A stretch of 64,000 bases of DNA from contig NC_091976.1 of assembly GCF_036711975.1 (NCBI RefSeq), positions 34,782,001 to 34,846,000 of the forward strand, written 5' to 3'. This document shows, piece by piece, positions 11,032-23,075 of this stretch. The stretch comes from Onthophagus taurus. Its lineage: Eukaryota > Arthropoda > Insecta > Coleoptera > Scarabaeidae. The translations under genes were made by a program, and so were the position numbers. Position 1 is the stretch's first letter; every line of letters begins with the position of its first letter. The notes below the pieces were generated by a model. The model saw nothing but the letters and a program-made list of their open reading frames with translations. It was not told the origin of the DNA and did not search any database.

Positions 11032-12050
11032 ATGGATTTCGAAGCGATTCACAAGCAATTTACCGAACCGGTTTATTCGATTGATTTACAAGAAAATAGC
11101 CCTGTTTTAGCTGTTCATTATTCCACTTATGAATGGTCTCAAGATATTATTTTGTTAGCTTTTCCCAAGAAAATAATCGTTGGTCAAATCCTCTTTGAGG
11201 TAATTATAAAGATATTTTATAGAAAGAAAACGTGTTATAAAACTAAATATTTTAGGATAAATTAGAACTAAGTATTCTGGCTGAAATCCAACATCCTCTT
11301 CGATGCACAAATTTATATCTTTCTTCTGAAACTGTGTTGAATATAATTCCGATAAACGTTCAATTTTGTACGGCGGCTAATGATTTTAAAATACGCATTT
11401 TTAAGACTAACTTATCAGATGAAAATTCTTGTATGGAATTAACTGGACATGAAAGTTATATTAACGATCTAAATTATGATCCAACAAACAGTTATATTGC
11501 GTCTGTTAGCGATGATCACACAGTTAAAGTTTGGTCGACGGAGGATAATAAGTTAACAGCCTTTTTTAACTTAACATCCCCAGGAGTATCCTGTTGCTGG
11601 CACAGAGAAGATCCTTTAAAATTATTGGTTGCTGAAAAAATCGGAGTAATTCGGTTTTACAACGTTTCAGCGATTAAACCAATTTTATCGTGTAGTTACA
11701 CAAAATCATTATCAGCGGCTCATTGGTCCCCAAATGATTCTCAGTTACTTGCATCATTACATATGGGAGAACTTTTATTGTGGGATGCAACACGTTTGAG
11801 TCGCCCAATTCAAACTAAATTGATTTATACAGAATCTGGTGGTGATTTAAAATTTAATATGTCCGGGGAATTTTTAGCGATTGTGAATAAACTGGAAAAC
11901 TCTATCAAAGTATTTCACGTTCAAACACAACAGGAACGGTTAAACGCAACTCTTTCATCACCAACAAACATTACATGGCACTTTAGATATCCCTTAATAT
12001 GTGTGGGAGATGATCGTAAATTGAATTTTTGGAAAATTCCTGGAAAATAA
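11032..12050 (+). CDS. Nup37: Nucleoporin Nup37, WD40 protein of the Y complex
   Basis: Component of the outer-ring (Nup107-160, Y) complex of the nuclear pore. Two exons, 11032-11199 and 11256-12050, joined in frame (FE|DKLELS), give 320 aa against about 326 in human. WD40 signatures: VQFCTAANDFKIRIFKTNL, LTGHESYINDLNYDPTN, IASVSDDHTVKVWS, SPGVSCCWHRED, LLVAEKIGVIRFYN, SAAHWSPND and a terminal ICVGDDRKLNFWK. The order and spacing match Nup37 rather than generic WD40 proteins. The start is the only ATG before the motif YSIDLQ, placed after a short AT-rich leader. Intact. Confidence 0.93.
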
Positions 12051-12970
12051 TTGTCAATTTAAAAAAACATAACCTCAAAAGATGGAAATTAAATTTAACA
12101 CGATTTCATCAATAAATAAATGTAAATATTCATTAAATCTTAAAAAATTAGGTAAAAATATGTATTTAATGCGTAAACATTAATTTTTTGATTCTAATTT
12201 TCCGATTTTTATATTGAGGTTATGTTCCTGGAAAATGATAAATAAATCAATCAATATAATCTGTTTTTTATTTAAATTAATTGTCAAAGCGTCGTCAAGT
12301 TGGTATTGAAAGTAAAAACGCATGTCGTGACTTTTACTTTAATTGTGTGCCACCACTGTCTATCAAATTTGTTAAGATTGATTAAAAAACAATTTTCATA
12401 TAATTTTTTTGTTGCTAAATCTACCATAAAAATGTTAAGAAAGGGTGGAACGGGATGTGAACTGTCTAAACGCGAAAAAACTCTATAATTAGGTATTGTG
12501 AAGAAGTACAGACGGAGACACCAAATAAGAATTTAAAATATATATGTGATAAAGCTTCACGTATTTTTGATGTATGTGTATTGCACTTGAGTTTTAAAAT
12601 TAAATTTATATTCAACATAATTGTATTAGGTTCACAGCACGACGGTTTTTAAAATTATTCAAACCTACAAAAAATATCAAACTGTAAAAAAACCAAAAAC
12701 ACAAGGGCGTTGTAAAATGAACTACAAAACGGATAATAATTTATATTTTATTAAAGAAGAGTTAGGAAGACAAATGTAGCCCGAATGTAAAATCCGGGCT
12801 AAGTGCAAAAAATGAAGTTTTGAGATAAATGATAAAAACTTCCTAGGAACATATTCTGCTTAAATATTTAACTTAACTTCACCTGTCATCAGTAAAGGGC
12901 TTTACATACCTATGAAATTTGAACTAAGAATACCAACATGCCTATTTTATATGTAAACTTTTATTTAAGA
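12051..12970. other. Gene-free AT-rich stretch
   Basis: Contains the Nup37 3' flank with several AATAAA-like words. A small hairpin (AGCCCG ... CGGGCT) lies at about 12779-12801. No credible coding region or repeat was found. Confidence 0.4.
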
Positions 12971-12974
12971 AATT

Positions 12975-15354
12975 ATGAAAAGAGCTATGTGCCAATACTT
13001 TTTTGGTAAAAAGGGGGCTAAGATACCAGTTTAAAGTTCGGTATAATGATAACTGAACTGACTGAACTGTATGAATATAACACTTTATTTCATTGTTTGA
13101 ATGGTGTTTTGGTGAAGGGGGGTTAAATTTTTGGAGTAGGTGGATGGGGGAAGGGTCTACGGGTCAATTTTGTGCAGAACAGCAAAGAACAGGAAAATAA
13201 GAGTTTTTAGGCTAGATAATAATAATAATAAATCAATGTTTTATAAGTTTAGTATTATATTGAAGTAATACGTACAAGTTATCTTAATTAATGCAGTAAG
13301 AGTTAAGAACAAGATACTGTAGAAAAAATCAAAAATATAAACAAACAAACATAAAAAATAACCGAATTAAGACCAACTAAAAATTGTACTGTTTGAAGTG
13401 TCTTTTATGCCGTTAACTCCCTATAAAACTGTTTAGTTTCTTCTTTAAGGTATGGTATCATTTTCTTCAAATCTGCTTTCTTTTCATTGTTCAGTCGCGT
13501 TGCCATCTCCAGCTGAGGTAGATTCATACCTACAATATGGTTCTTTGTGATATTCTTTTTGAACACATTCGTAATCTTCCATGGTTCAAGATCACTAAAG
13601 GTTTTTTTTGTACATACTCTGCCGGGGTTGTCTTTTGATACTTTAATCCAAACTACTTTTGATATTTCTAACTGCGTAGTGTTAAGATAAAGTTGGGCTA
13701 GCTTGGCAAAGTTGAAAAAGTCCTCTTCCTGCATCATGGTTGTTTCAAACGAATTCTTATCACATGCGTTGCAAATAACTCTGCAAAGGTCCATTGGCAC
13801 TTCACACTTGGCTTTCTTTCTTTTTTTCTCTATGATTGCAAAATCACGGTCACAACTAAGATATGAGTGGCCTGACACGACAAACTTATGCTGGATCTCG
13901 TCAGCATAGCCATTACATACTAGATAACAACTACTTACTACATAAAAACACAATCATTTTATTTTTATTTTGTTCGCAGCAGTTGTCACTCCAAATTACA
14001 AACTGTTTCTTGTGAGTAATATTACTTTTTATACCTTTGAGGACGCAACTTGCGATTTCATTTCCTCCACGATCACTGATACCCTCGTGCCATAAAAACA
14101 TTAAGCCTTTATTATTATCAGCCTTGTGTATACATAAGTTGTAGCACGAAAGTTGACGCAAATAGTACATTTGACAATGCGTTAACGCAGGTAACGACAG
14201 AACTTTTTCTAAGTCTATTGCCATTGTACACATATTACTCGTAGGAGTTTGAGACTCCTGATGGTCATTTTTCATAACTGTGCGTGCGCTTTCCGCTTTA
14301 CGATGATGCAGCGAGGCGCGATTTTTTACTCTGTTTACGGAGTCATTCATTATTTTACTGTGAATTACTGTCTTACATGTATCTTGTCTGGGGCGATGAA
14401 ACCTAAGTTTTTGGATTTTTTGTCGAACTATTTTTTTGAAGTAACCGTACTTAACTGTAGTCGTCGGGTTACGATCCACGAAAGACGCATGCAGCTTGTT
14501 GTAATTTAAATCTGGGCTCAAATACAAATTTGAACTTTTAGCCCTAGTATAACGGCTCTCTTCTTTGGGCAAAGCAGCAATGTGCACAATAATGAGCCTT
14601 TCATCTTCTGCTGAATACTTTCTCTCTCTAATTTTGTTTCCCCTCCGCTCAATGTAAGTAACGTCCCCACGCTTTATCGCCTTAACGAGAGTTTCGACCC
14701 TACGCTTTGTAATACCAAAAACATCGAGAAACGTTTTCTTGCAAACTTGCTTACAAACACCTTTGCCATCTGGGATAGTAAAAAAGACAGATGCCTGGCG
14801 TCTACTTGCTGTGGGATCCACATATGAACCATGGCGCCTGCGCTTAACACCGAAAACAGATATCAGCCCCATTAAGTAGGAATTTTGTTTAACATTATCT
14901 CCCAGTTGATAAAACTTATTGAACAGACTGAGTTTTTGATCATGCCCCATATTTTTGCAGTCATAACGGCATTGGCATTGTACCTGAAAATCAAACAAGC
15001 TTTAGATAACTTTCCAAATATGTGCAAACTAACAAACTTACCTCTTCGCCTGGTGGTTGTTTTTCAGATAATCTTCCACAGGATCTTTGATTCTTATTAA
15101 ACTGTGCTAGCCTCCCTTCACATGTCTTCCTACGTTTTTTAGTTAAATCAGTTGTTTCCATATTTATAAAACCCACAAAATAACACTAATCACAAGCACT
15201 GATCACCAAACATAACCTCTAACAACTCAGAGAGTAACAAGACACATAGAACGTTTTTTACCAAACACCTGATGCGTCATAGCACACCACGCATCATAGC
15301 TGATTTTTTAAAAACTAGTTCCACAACAAACTAATGATAGCCCACTTTATACGG
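12975..15354 (-). mobile_element. Element C: third DUF7869-like transposon, nearly complete
   Basis: The right end runs to 15354 followed by AATT (15355-15358). The likely left end follows AATT at 12971-12974. The proposed termini (TATGAAAAGAGCTATG and TATAAAGTGGGCTATC read inward) match only in part, 11 of 16, so the left boundary is tentative. GCTATG words recur near both ends (about 12985 and 15260-15295), echoing the GCTATG of element A's iterons. Carries a two-exon transposase gene. Confidence 0.6.
13405..15161 (-). pseudogene. Element C transposase-like protein, full-length but with one frame break
   Basis: Exon 1 is 15161-15042 (METTDLTKKRRK to PPGEE, 40 codons); a 58-bp GT-AG intron (15041-14984) follows; exon 2 starts VQCQCRYDC. 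Order of motifs matches element A: cysteine cluster CQCRYDCKNMGHDQK, SVFFTI region, FGITKRRVETLVKAIKRGD (HTH-like), ESRYTRAKSSNLYLSP, RQDTCK, MAIDLEKVLSLPA, WHEGISDRGGNEIASC, WSDNCCEQNKN, GHSYLSCDRDFAIIEK, and a basic C-terminus ending KQFYRELTA. A frame change at about 13931-13955 interrupts it between MIVFL and YLVCNGY; it is too short for an intron, so I read it as a small indel. The other codons are open, making this the most complete member here. Confidence 0.72.
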
Positions 15355-15399
15355 AATTGCATTTGGTACATTGCACGTATTTCACAACCTAACGCGAAA

Positions 15400-17260
15400 A
15401 TGAATTATTTGGCACTTAGCCTGGATTTTACATTCAGTCTACAAATACAAAAATTGCATGAAAAGAAACAGTATTTTAATCTTAATGATTTACTTAATTT
15501 TGCAAGAAATGAATGTGATTTTACTAATGGTAGATCAAAATTACATAAAATTATAAAATCTATGGAATATAGATATAAAAAGATTAGCAATAGAAAAGTG
15601 TTAATTGAACAACCACATATAGTTTCAAAAAGAATTACATTTTTAAAGACATACTTGCAATACCTAGAATCCGGAGAGTATACTTTTGTTTTTCTTGACG
15701 AAACTTGGATTTACGAAAATGGCACCCAAGTTTATCAATGGGTAAATGAAAATGAAAGATTCGGTATTCCGCAAAGAGCAGAAGGCGAAGGAAAAAGATT
15801 TACAATCTTGCACGCAGGCACTTCGTCAGGGTTTTTGCCAAATTGCGATCTCTTGCTCAGTGACAACACGGAGCACAGAGATTATCATAAAAATATGACG
15901 TCAATTATTTTTATGGAATGGGTGCAAAATCAATTACTTCCAGCATTAAATAATTTGGGTGCGAAGTGTGCGGTAGTAATGGATAATGCTCCATATCACT
16001 CAACACAAATCGAGAAAGCTCCAAGTTTCTGCACAAAAAAAATGATATGAAAAAATGATTAACTGAACATAATATACAGTTTGAACCAACCTTAAATAAA
16101 AAATCGTTATGGGAAATAATCCGTTATTACAAGCCTCAAATTGAAAAATCCTTTGAAATTGATAAATTAATAAGAGACCATGGCCATACTGTTCTTCGCC
16201 TTCCTCCATACAATTGCCAATATAATCCCATTGAACTATGTTGGGCGTTCTTAAAAACTTATTACAATAAACATGTTCAGTCCAGCTCGGAGAAAAAGAT
16301 CTGTCGTGTCAAGGAGACTTGGCAAAAAGCTCTTGGTCATTAGTAATGACCATGCCTACTTCTATTCATCACTGCCTCTCCCTGATCTCCATATTCTCCT
16401 ATACCACCTCCCCCCTTGTGTATATGATTACTAGGGCACGGAACTTTTGTAACAAAACGATACGATTTCCCCCCTCCACTCGTTCTCAGCAGAAAATTTC
16501 ATACAAAAGTTGTTCTAAATTAAATTCTAAAACGATTTTCTCAATAAAAAATATATATAATATATATATAAAATTTTTTTTGAGATTATGTTCTTAATTA
16601 TTGATCAAATCAAAAATTTTTATTAACAATATTTGTTTAGAATTACTTCAGGCTTAACAGTGTTTGTTAATACAATTTTTTGCTAACTTGAAATTTTAAT
16701 TTCCCTCTGAATAGTATGCTATCAAAATTAATTATCTCAACAATTATTGTTTTTATTAAAAAATGTTTTAAATAAAATTTGTTTCAATTTCGATTTTGAA
16801 TCAATTATCTTAATAAAAAATTTTTACATCTCTATTAATTAACCATCTAAGTGTAATTATGTATAAAAATTTAAAAATTATTATTTTGAGGTTATCTCCT
16901 TAATTATTGATTAAATCAAAAAAAGTTGTTGACAAAGTTTGTTTAGAATTGTTTCAGGAACAATTTTTAGTGACACAATTTTTTTCTTACTTGAAATTTT
17001 AATTTCCCACTGAACAGTATGGTATTCTTTTAATCAAGATTTTCTGAGAACGAGTGGAGGGGGGAAATCGTTTTGTTACAAAAGTTCCGTGCCCTGGTCA
17101 TTACACTCCGGAGATGTGGGCAAATAGTGTTCGCCACTGTGAAGAACTAATTAAAAAAGATTGGACAACATTAATGGGAAATTCATTAATAACTGATTTA
17201 CCTCCTGTCATCATCCAACTAGCGGAAGACTCAGATTCTTCCAGTAATTCTGATTTTTAA
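15400..17260 (+). pseudogene. Sailor-like (DD82E) IS630-Tc1-mariner transposase, broken
   Basis: Catalytic blocks in order: VFLDETWIYENG (first D), VVMDNAPYHS (second D), LPPYNCQYNPIELCWAFLK (E). Repairing one base in the A-run near 16040 leaves 82 residues between second D and E, the spacing I associate with the Sailor group. A TGA (near 16052) lies just beyond the frameshift. After ETWQKALGH at about 16342 the gene is split by a 753-bp insertion and resumes at 17096 with GHYTPEMWANSVRHC, ending in an acidic serine tail at 17260. The N-terminal DNA-binding part was not identified; element C ends immediately upstream, so the front may be lost. Confidence 0.72.
16343..17095. mobile_element. 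Palindromic hAT-like MITE inside the Sailor-like gene
   Basis: Direct copies of GGTCATTA lie at 16335-16342 and 17096-17103. Inverted arms of about 65 bases (AGGGCACGGAACTTTTGTAA and on through the C-rich CCCCCCTCCACTCG) start at 16430 and end at 17095. Ends of the C/TAGGG form with an 8-bp duplication suit hAT elements. Between 16343 and 16429 there is an extra stretch beginning with TAATGACC, an inverted copy of the target, that the simple model does not explain. The interior has two diverged direct copies about 306 bp apart (near 16582 and 16888). Confidence 0.65.
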
Positions 17261-18084
17261 ACAATATTCAAATTTTAATTATAGCACTTAATGATGTTAT
17301 CTTAATATATTGCGCACGAGTTTTAATTTCAAAACGTAGATATTAGCCAAGTGACGAGAGATTAGTGGCTTCGTCTTTAAAGTGACAATCGGTGACAACT
17401 TCGTTTAGAATATACACAACCTTACTTATTATTTAGTGGAAAATATTATAAAGCGTGGTCATAGAACATGGTATCTAGGGTGGTACAGACCGTTTTTTTA
17501 TAAAAATTTGGCAATGACAATTGATTTAAATAAAAAACAAATTTTAGAATAAATACATTTATTTGTACTTAGCTGCGATAAATTGTATACATTTTTACAA
17601 AATCTCCAATTATTTTATTTTTAATCCTTAAGCCTAAAATATTCCTTTACAAGTTTGTTGTAAAAACACTTAAAAAATGGAAAACACAAAACCAAGCCGA
17701 AGAGCGTGTTCTTTTTGTGTATATAGTAAAATTCGGAATATAATTAAACATCAAAAGATGAAAGCTAGCCAAAGATTTTCGAAAAATTGTATAATACGCT
17801 GTATATCGATATTGTGTCCAACCACTTTTTCGTTTAAATATTAACATCTTTGTATTTAAAAAAATCAGACCCAAAAAATCTTAAATTAATCTAAGGTAAT
17901 TAAAGAAAATTTGTGTGTTGTGGAAAATTAAAAAACTAATCAAAAAAAATTTTAACGTATCACAGACAAACAGATGCCCCAAGGACAAAAAGCTACCGTA
18001 TTTTGTGCACTTTTTACCTTTAAAATTGTTTAAGGGAAATAAATTTTGGACCACGGCATCTTTCTGTTTAAACAAAAAATTTCA
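17261..18084. other. Spacer between Sailor remnant and TMEM272-like gene
   Basis: AT-rich. Probably holds the 3' end of the Sailor-like element and the 3' untranslated region of the minus-strand gene that follows. No coding region supported. Confidence 0.4.
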
Positions 18085-21000
18085 TTATCGTCTTTCTGCG
18101 TTTTCCGCATTCTCATTTTCAAAAGCTGTTATTTTTGGTTGTAACACAATGCTCGCGATACTCAAAGAACACAAACACAGAGTCACCGTTCCGATTAAAA
18201 TATACACAGCGGTTATCAGCCAAAACGCGAATAAATACAAACTTTTATTACAATATTTTCCGTTGTCTTTTAGCGGATCATAATTTGGTTCGTATTCTTT
18301 GTAAACCCAAACCGATCCAATTATAAACCATCCCAACATAAAACAGTTTAATAGTGTTTGAGTCGGTGATTGACGAAGTTGTTCTTCTTGTTGATCCTCT
18401 TCACGCTGTCTTACTCTCGTTGATAAATGTAAAAGTTGTTTTAAAATACCAAAAATACCTACATTTCATTTAATTCAATTTGATTTATATACAGGATGTC
18501 TCAGCGAGACCGGTTATTAGACGTTTCTGGGATTCTGGCGAAAATAAAAATTTGAGAATTCAGACTTAAGTATTATCAATTACGATCTCTTCGTCTAAAA
18601 TATTTTCAGATTTCTTGCACTTCCGGTTATACCGGAAGTCGTCACCAACTTTATTTTTTTAAATGGAACACCTGTATATTTTTACATATTTGGATTTGTC
18701 TGTTTTCAAGGTTTATAAATAACTTTACCTTTTGCAATTTGATTCGATGCAATTTGCTCAAAAAATCAGAAAACACTCAATTTTTGGGATATCAATTTAG
18801 GATTGAGAACATGCTTAAGCAACATGATGGAGTATGTTTTGGTGCCGAGAACTGCGGTCTAGAACGTTTGATCACTTTACTATGGCACGTTAACTTTTCA
18901 AAATTTGGAAGTACCATAACTTCATTATTTTAAATGGCACCCCCCATATTTTATTTTTTAGTCGTCTTCGGTGTCTCATTCTACATCTTTTATATCCCAT
19001 ATGGCCCATACCTAATAAAGGTGTCCCAACAAGAGCGCCGGATTTAAATTTGCCGCCATTTTATTAATACGAGTTGTACGGCGTTTTTTGTTTGACAGTT
19101 GTCACGTATAGACCGCGCGATTTATGAATATGGTGAACTATTCAAACGAACAACGTCTAACTATTGTAAAAACACATTACAAAAATGGTGAAAGTTTTGC
19201 GAAAACTGTTCGCCAATTACGTCAAGTTTTCGGTCGCAATAATGCGCCAAATGAATCAACAGTGAGGCGTTTAATTACAAAATTTGAGACCAAATTTATG
19301 CTGGTGGATCAGAAGATCAATGTTCGTCGTCGTCCTTGTCGGTCACTTGAAAACATAGCCACAGTAAGGGAATCTGTGGTCGATAATCCAGGAACTTCCA
19401 TTCGGCATCGTGGTCAAGAATTAAACATTTCCAGAAGCACTTTGCAACGCATTTTGGTAAAAGATCTGCATTTGCACGCGTACAAGGTTCAATTGGTGCA
19501 AGAAATCAAGGCGCCATGCGCAGCGCCGTGGATTTGCTGATTGGGTGTTGGAACATCATCAAATTAATGCGGACTTTTCGAAGAAAATCATTTTTTCAGA
19601 TGAAGCACATTTTCAACTCGACAGATACGTAAATAAACAAAACTGTCGAATTTGGGGTACTCAATCAACCAATACATCCACCGCGAGTAACTGTTTGGTG
19701 TGCATTTTGGAGTGGCAGAGTGATTGGTCCTTATTTCTTTGAAAATGCGCAAACTGTTAATGGTGTGCGGTATCGGGAAATGTTAACGGAATTTTTGTGG
19801 CCCGAATTGGATGTCATTGATGTGGAGGACATGTTTTTCCAACAAGACGGTGCGACCTGCCACACAGCACGTGAAACAATGGCGTTACTGTAGACAAAGT
19901 TTCCGGGCCGTGTCATTTCTCGATTTGGCGATCAACATTGGCCACCAAGATCGTGCGAGCTAACACCGATGGACTTTTTTCTTTGGGGCTATGTAAAGGA
20001 AAAGGTGTATGCGAATAAGCCTGAAACAGTTGAAAATCTTAAAGAGGAAATACGGCGCGTTATTGGTGAAATACAGCCACATTTATGCGAAAACGTTATT
20101 GAAAATTTCAACAAAAGAGTAACCCTGTGCCAGAGGTTTCGTGGTGGCCATTTGCCTGATGTTGTATTTCATATTTAATCGGAACTATTTTTCTTTATGT
20201 TGAAATCAAAATATTTGCTTAATTCAAAAAATAAATGTGTTTTTCTTCAAAATTAAATCCGGCGCCCTTGTTGGGACACCCTTTATTAATAGTTTGGGAG
20301 ATAATTAGGGTTTTTTGAAAAATACACACATACCATATGGATATTTAGCCTAGTGTGCCATGAAAAACAAGCCTTCTCAATGAGTTCTTGTCAAAGACTC
20401 ACTTGTTTATGTCACTTGATGCATGTGAGCTAATAATTATCTGTTATGTCCTTTAATATTAGTACTGAAACGAGTTAAAATCGATAACAATTACGAAAGT
20501 AATATTTACACAAATCAAGAAATTCTTAATTTATTTTCTTTGCATGAAAAGCGCGACAAAGTTCGTAATATGATTCTCAGATCTTCTTTGGCAGCTCGAA
20601 TAGAGGTGTTGGGACTGGCCTCGAAATGTTGTCGCACTTTTCGTGCACAAAAAATAAATTATGGATTTCTTCATTTGTATAAACATTATTTACGTTATTA
20701 ATATCCATATTAACTGGTTCTAGACTCACAAGCATCAAACAACCTAATTAGACTTTGACGTTTCATCAATAAGTCATTAAACATTTGTTTTCCATGGCAC
20801 ACTAGGTTAATATCCATATGATATGTGAGCATTTTTCAAAAAACCCTAATTATTGCTCAAACTATTAATGTTAGGCATAGGACATATGGAATATAAAAGA
20901 TGTAAAATGAGACGCCGAAGACGACTAAGTAATGAAATATGGGGGGTGCCATTTAAAAAATGAAGTTATGGTGCTTCCAAATTTCGAAAAGTTAACGTAT

Positions 21001-21699
21001 CATAGTAAAATGACCAAACGATCTAGAAAGCCGTTCTCGGCACCAAAACATACTCCATCATCTTGTTTAAGCATGTTCTGAAGTCTGTATTCTCAAATTT
21101 TTTGTTTGGCCAGAACCCCAGAAACGTCTAATGACCGGTCTCGCTGAGACACCCTGTATTTATTTTTTTTTTATTTACTTACCACCAACTAATAAATAAA
21201 CTGGAATGTATTCGCCTTGGGGACACTCGTGTAAATAAATCAGACCCATTACGATCATACAAATCGGTACAATTATAGTTACCCCTAATATAACGGTACA
21301 ACCAACTATAAAAAATAATAAATTAATGAAAGAAATACACAAAATATATTTTTAATACCTGCACCCAATAAAATTATTACCACATTTTTTAGAAAATCAA
21401 AAACTCCTTTACTTGTCTTTCTTGCTTCTCTTACTCTACCAAATAATGAATCGTACGAAGGTGGAGGTCCTAATAGCAAGACATAAATTAATATCAATTA
21501 CTACAATTATTTTTATTTACCATTGATTAAATTTTTGAAAATTTTTATTCTTACCGTTTGGATCGATAGCTTCTTCGTAAGTTGGTGGTTCTCCCAAATC
21601 TTGGGAGATAGCTGTTGAAGGGCCCCCATACAAATTATAGTACGATGGCGGGGTACTTTGCAAGTCATTTACCGAGCTGGACATCAGGCCCACGTTCAT
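18085..21699 (-). CDS. TMEM272-like multipass membrane protein with PPxY motifs
   Basis: Function not established; insect relatives are annotated transmembrane protein 272-like. Exons on the minus strand: 21699-21555, 21469-21359, 21305-21183, 18458-18085; splice sites are GT-AG and frames agree, giving 250 aa. The N-terminus carries TPPSYYNLYG, EPPTYEEA and GPPPSYDSLFG, PPxY or PPxY-like motifs that typically bind WW domains of Nedd4-type ligases. Four hydrophobic segments follow: VVIILL-to-VILGV, TIIVPICMIVMG with the HECPQGEYIPVYLLVGG loop, FMLGWFIIGSVWVY, and LYLFAFWLITAVYILIG. The 2.7 kb third intron is filled by a transposon nest (18492-21156). A later in-frame ATG (MSSSVND) could also serve as start. 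Confidence 0.85.
19018..20283 (+). mobile_element. Mariner element, rosa-type
   Basis: TIRs AAGGTGTCCCAACAAGAGCG and the complement of AAGGGTGTCCCAACAAGGGC; TA duplicated at 19016-19017 and 20284-20285. Length 1266 bp, normal for mariner. It sits in the left arm of the surrounding palindromic element, so it inserted later. Confidence 0.9.
19124..20178 (+). pseudogene. Mariner transposase (DD41D, rosa family), inactivated
   Basis: N-terminal helix-turn-helix (NEQRLTIVKTHYKNGESF, ESTVRRLITKF), a second HTH (SRSTLQRILVKDLHL), then IIFSDEAHF (first D), FFQQDGATCHTA (second D) and CELTPMDFFLWG (third D). Forty-one residues separate second and third D, the DD41D spacing of the rosa group. Inactivated by a frame change around 19530-19545, another near 19660, and a TAG at about 19891 within the catalytic domain. 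The C-terminal frame runs to 20178. Confidence 0.85.
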
Positions 21700-22193
21700 T
21701 AGAAACTATTTAATTTTACTACATACACGGTGTACATTATTTTAAGGGACGAAATTATTTTCAAGATTCCGTTTTATTTACGCAGATCTATTATATTCCA
21801 TTAGAGATTCCACCACCATGTCTTTTCTTATTGAGAATATTGAGCAATTATTTGACGTTTCTTTGACAGATGATTGTCAAAACGCGAAATACCAACATTA
21901 AAAAATAAATTTTTTGAAAATATAAGATATTGTTTTAATAATAAATGTAATAAACGTTAACTTAAATAATTAATTAATGATTACGTTAAATTGATTGAAT
22001 TAATTTAGGATATTAAAGTAATTGACGGTAAAGAAAAATTTGGTAGTAACGTCAACAGATGGCGGGAATAAACATGGAGACATTTAAATGTTGAGTTTAT
22101 TAATTTAAAAAGATTATATAAAATAAATTTTGTACTTAAAATATTCAGAAACAAATATAGTAACTCCTCTTTGTACATAACTACTCATTCTTT

Positions 22194-23075
22194 TTACTCA
22201 TCAATCTTCTTGTATAAAGCACACGAAAAAATCATTCCCAAAATCTAAAAAATAAACATAAATAATCATAAAATCAATTTAAAATTAATTTTTACTTACC
22301 AATATACAAGCGACAATTATTCCAGCACTTCCAATAATAACCGCATGTTCTTTAACCAATTTCTTAGTGATATTCAAACAACCGTTGGTATACATAATTA
22401 TTGGGCTATGTTGGGTAACATCTTGACATGATTGTCTTACACCAGGAGCGGTCTCCCTGCAACATGTATCGGGAGTTTTGAAATCCCAATCGCGGTATGA
22501 ATTGACTCCACAACATTGCAGTCTAGTTTGAGTTTCATCCCAAGCATCGGTAACTGCCCGGTTATTTCCATAATGTTTTAATGAGGCTAACATAGCATTT
22601 TCTAAGGTGGTCTCAATTTTTCCTCTAAACACATATCCCAAAATTCCTCCAATAAGCATTGTTACAAATATTAAAAAAACACAAATGAAATACTAAAAAT
22701 AAAAAATTAATTTGATGTTGATGAATTATTGTTGTTACATACAGCAACGAGAAGACATCTAATTTCTTTAATAGAGCCAAAATATCCCAAAAAGGAAATA
22801 AAACAAACTATTATTCCCATTGTTAACATGATGTAGATAGATCCTGAGTATAAATTTGTTCCCAAGAGTTGATTTGCAAAAGCTTTATCAGTTATTGACC
22901 ATATTCCTAAAGCTACAAGAACTAACCCACCAAGCTGTAATAAAAAAAAATAAACATTTTAAAACATTTAATAAAACAATTTTTTGGTATGAATACATAC
23001 AAAAATTATTAAATTGGTAACAAACATTGCGTATTTCACACAATTACCACACCCATCAAGTTGTGCGTACCCCAT
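22194..23075 (-). CDS. Tetraspanin
   Basis: Four-pass plasma or endosomal membrane organiser. Exons 23075-23001, 22934-22743, 22692-22300 and 22244-22194 join in frame to 236 aa, the usual size. The N-terminus MGYAQLDGCGNCVKYAMF leads into TM1; TM2 is around SIYIMLTMGIIVCFISFLGYFG, followed by the conserved short loop; TM3 is around FICVFLIFVTMLIGGILGYVF. The large extracellular loop has the diagnostic LQCCGVNSY, PDTCC and NGC cysteines, six in all counting CRE and SCQD. TM4 is followed by a short tail, CALYKKIDE. Which tetraspanin orthologue this is cannot be fixed without a tree. Confidence 0.93.

Larger units (their letters stand above)
18492..21156. mobile_element. Long inverted-repeat element in TMEM272-like intron, split by a mariner
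   Basis: The ends CAGGATGTCTCAGCGAGACC and the complement of CAGGGTGTCTCAGCGAGACC are flanked by TA (18490-18491 and 21157-21158). The arms match over roughly 500 bases: the blocks around 18540, 18830, 18960 and 20330 reappear inverted at 21110, 21040, 20920 and 20850. Removing the mariner leaves about 1.4 kb with a loop of about 415 bp (20376-20790). No transposase frame in the loop. Confidence 0.82.

Noticed and set aside
12300-12488. 62-codon frame ending KGGTGCELSKREKTL
   Set aside because: No known family, no splice context; probably chance.
17054-17260. Separate 68-aa gene starting MEGGNRF
   Set aside because: From GHYTPEMW onward it is the C-terminus of the Sailor-like transposase; the preceding residues are MITE sequence.
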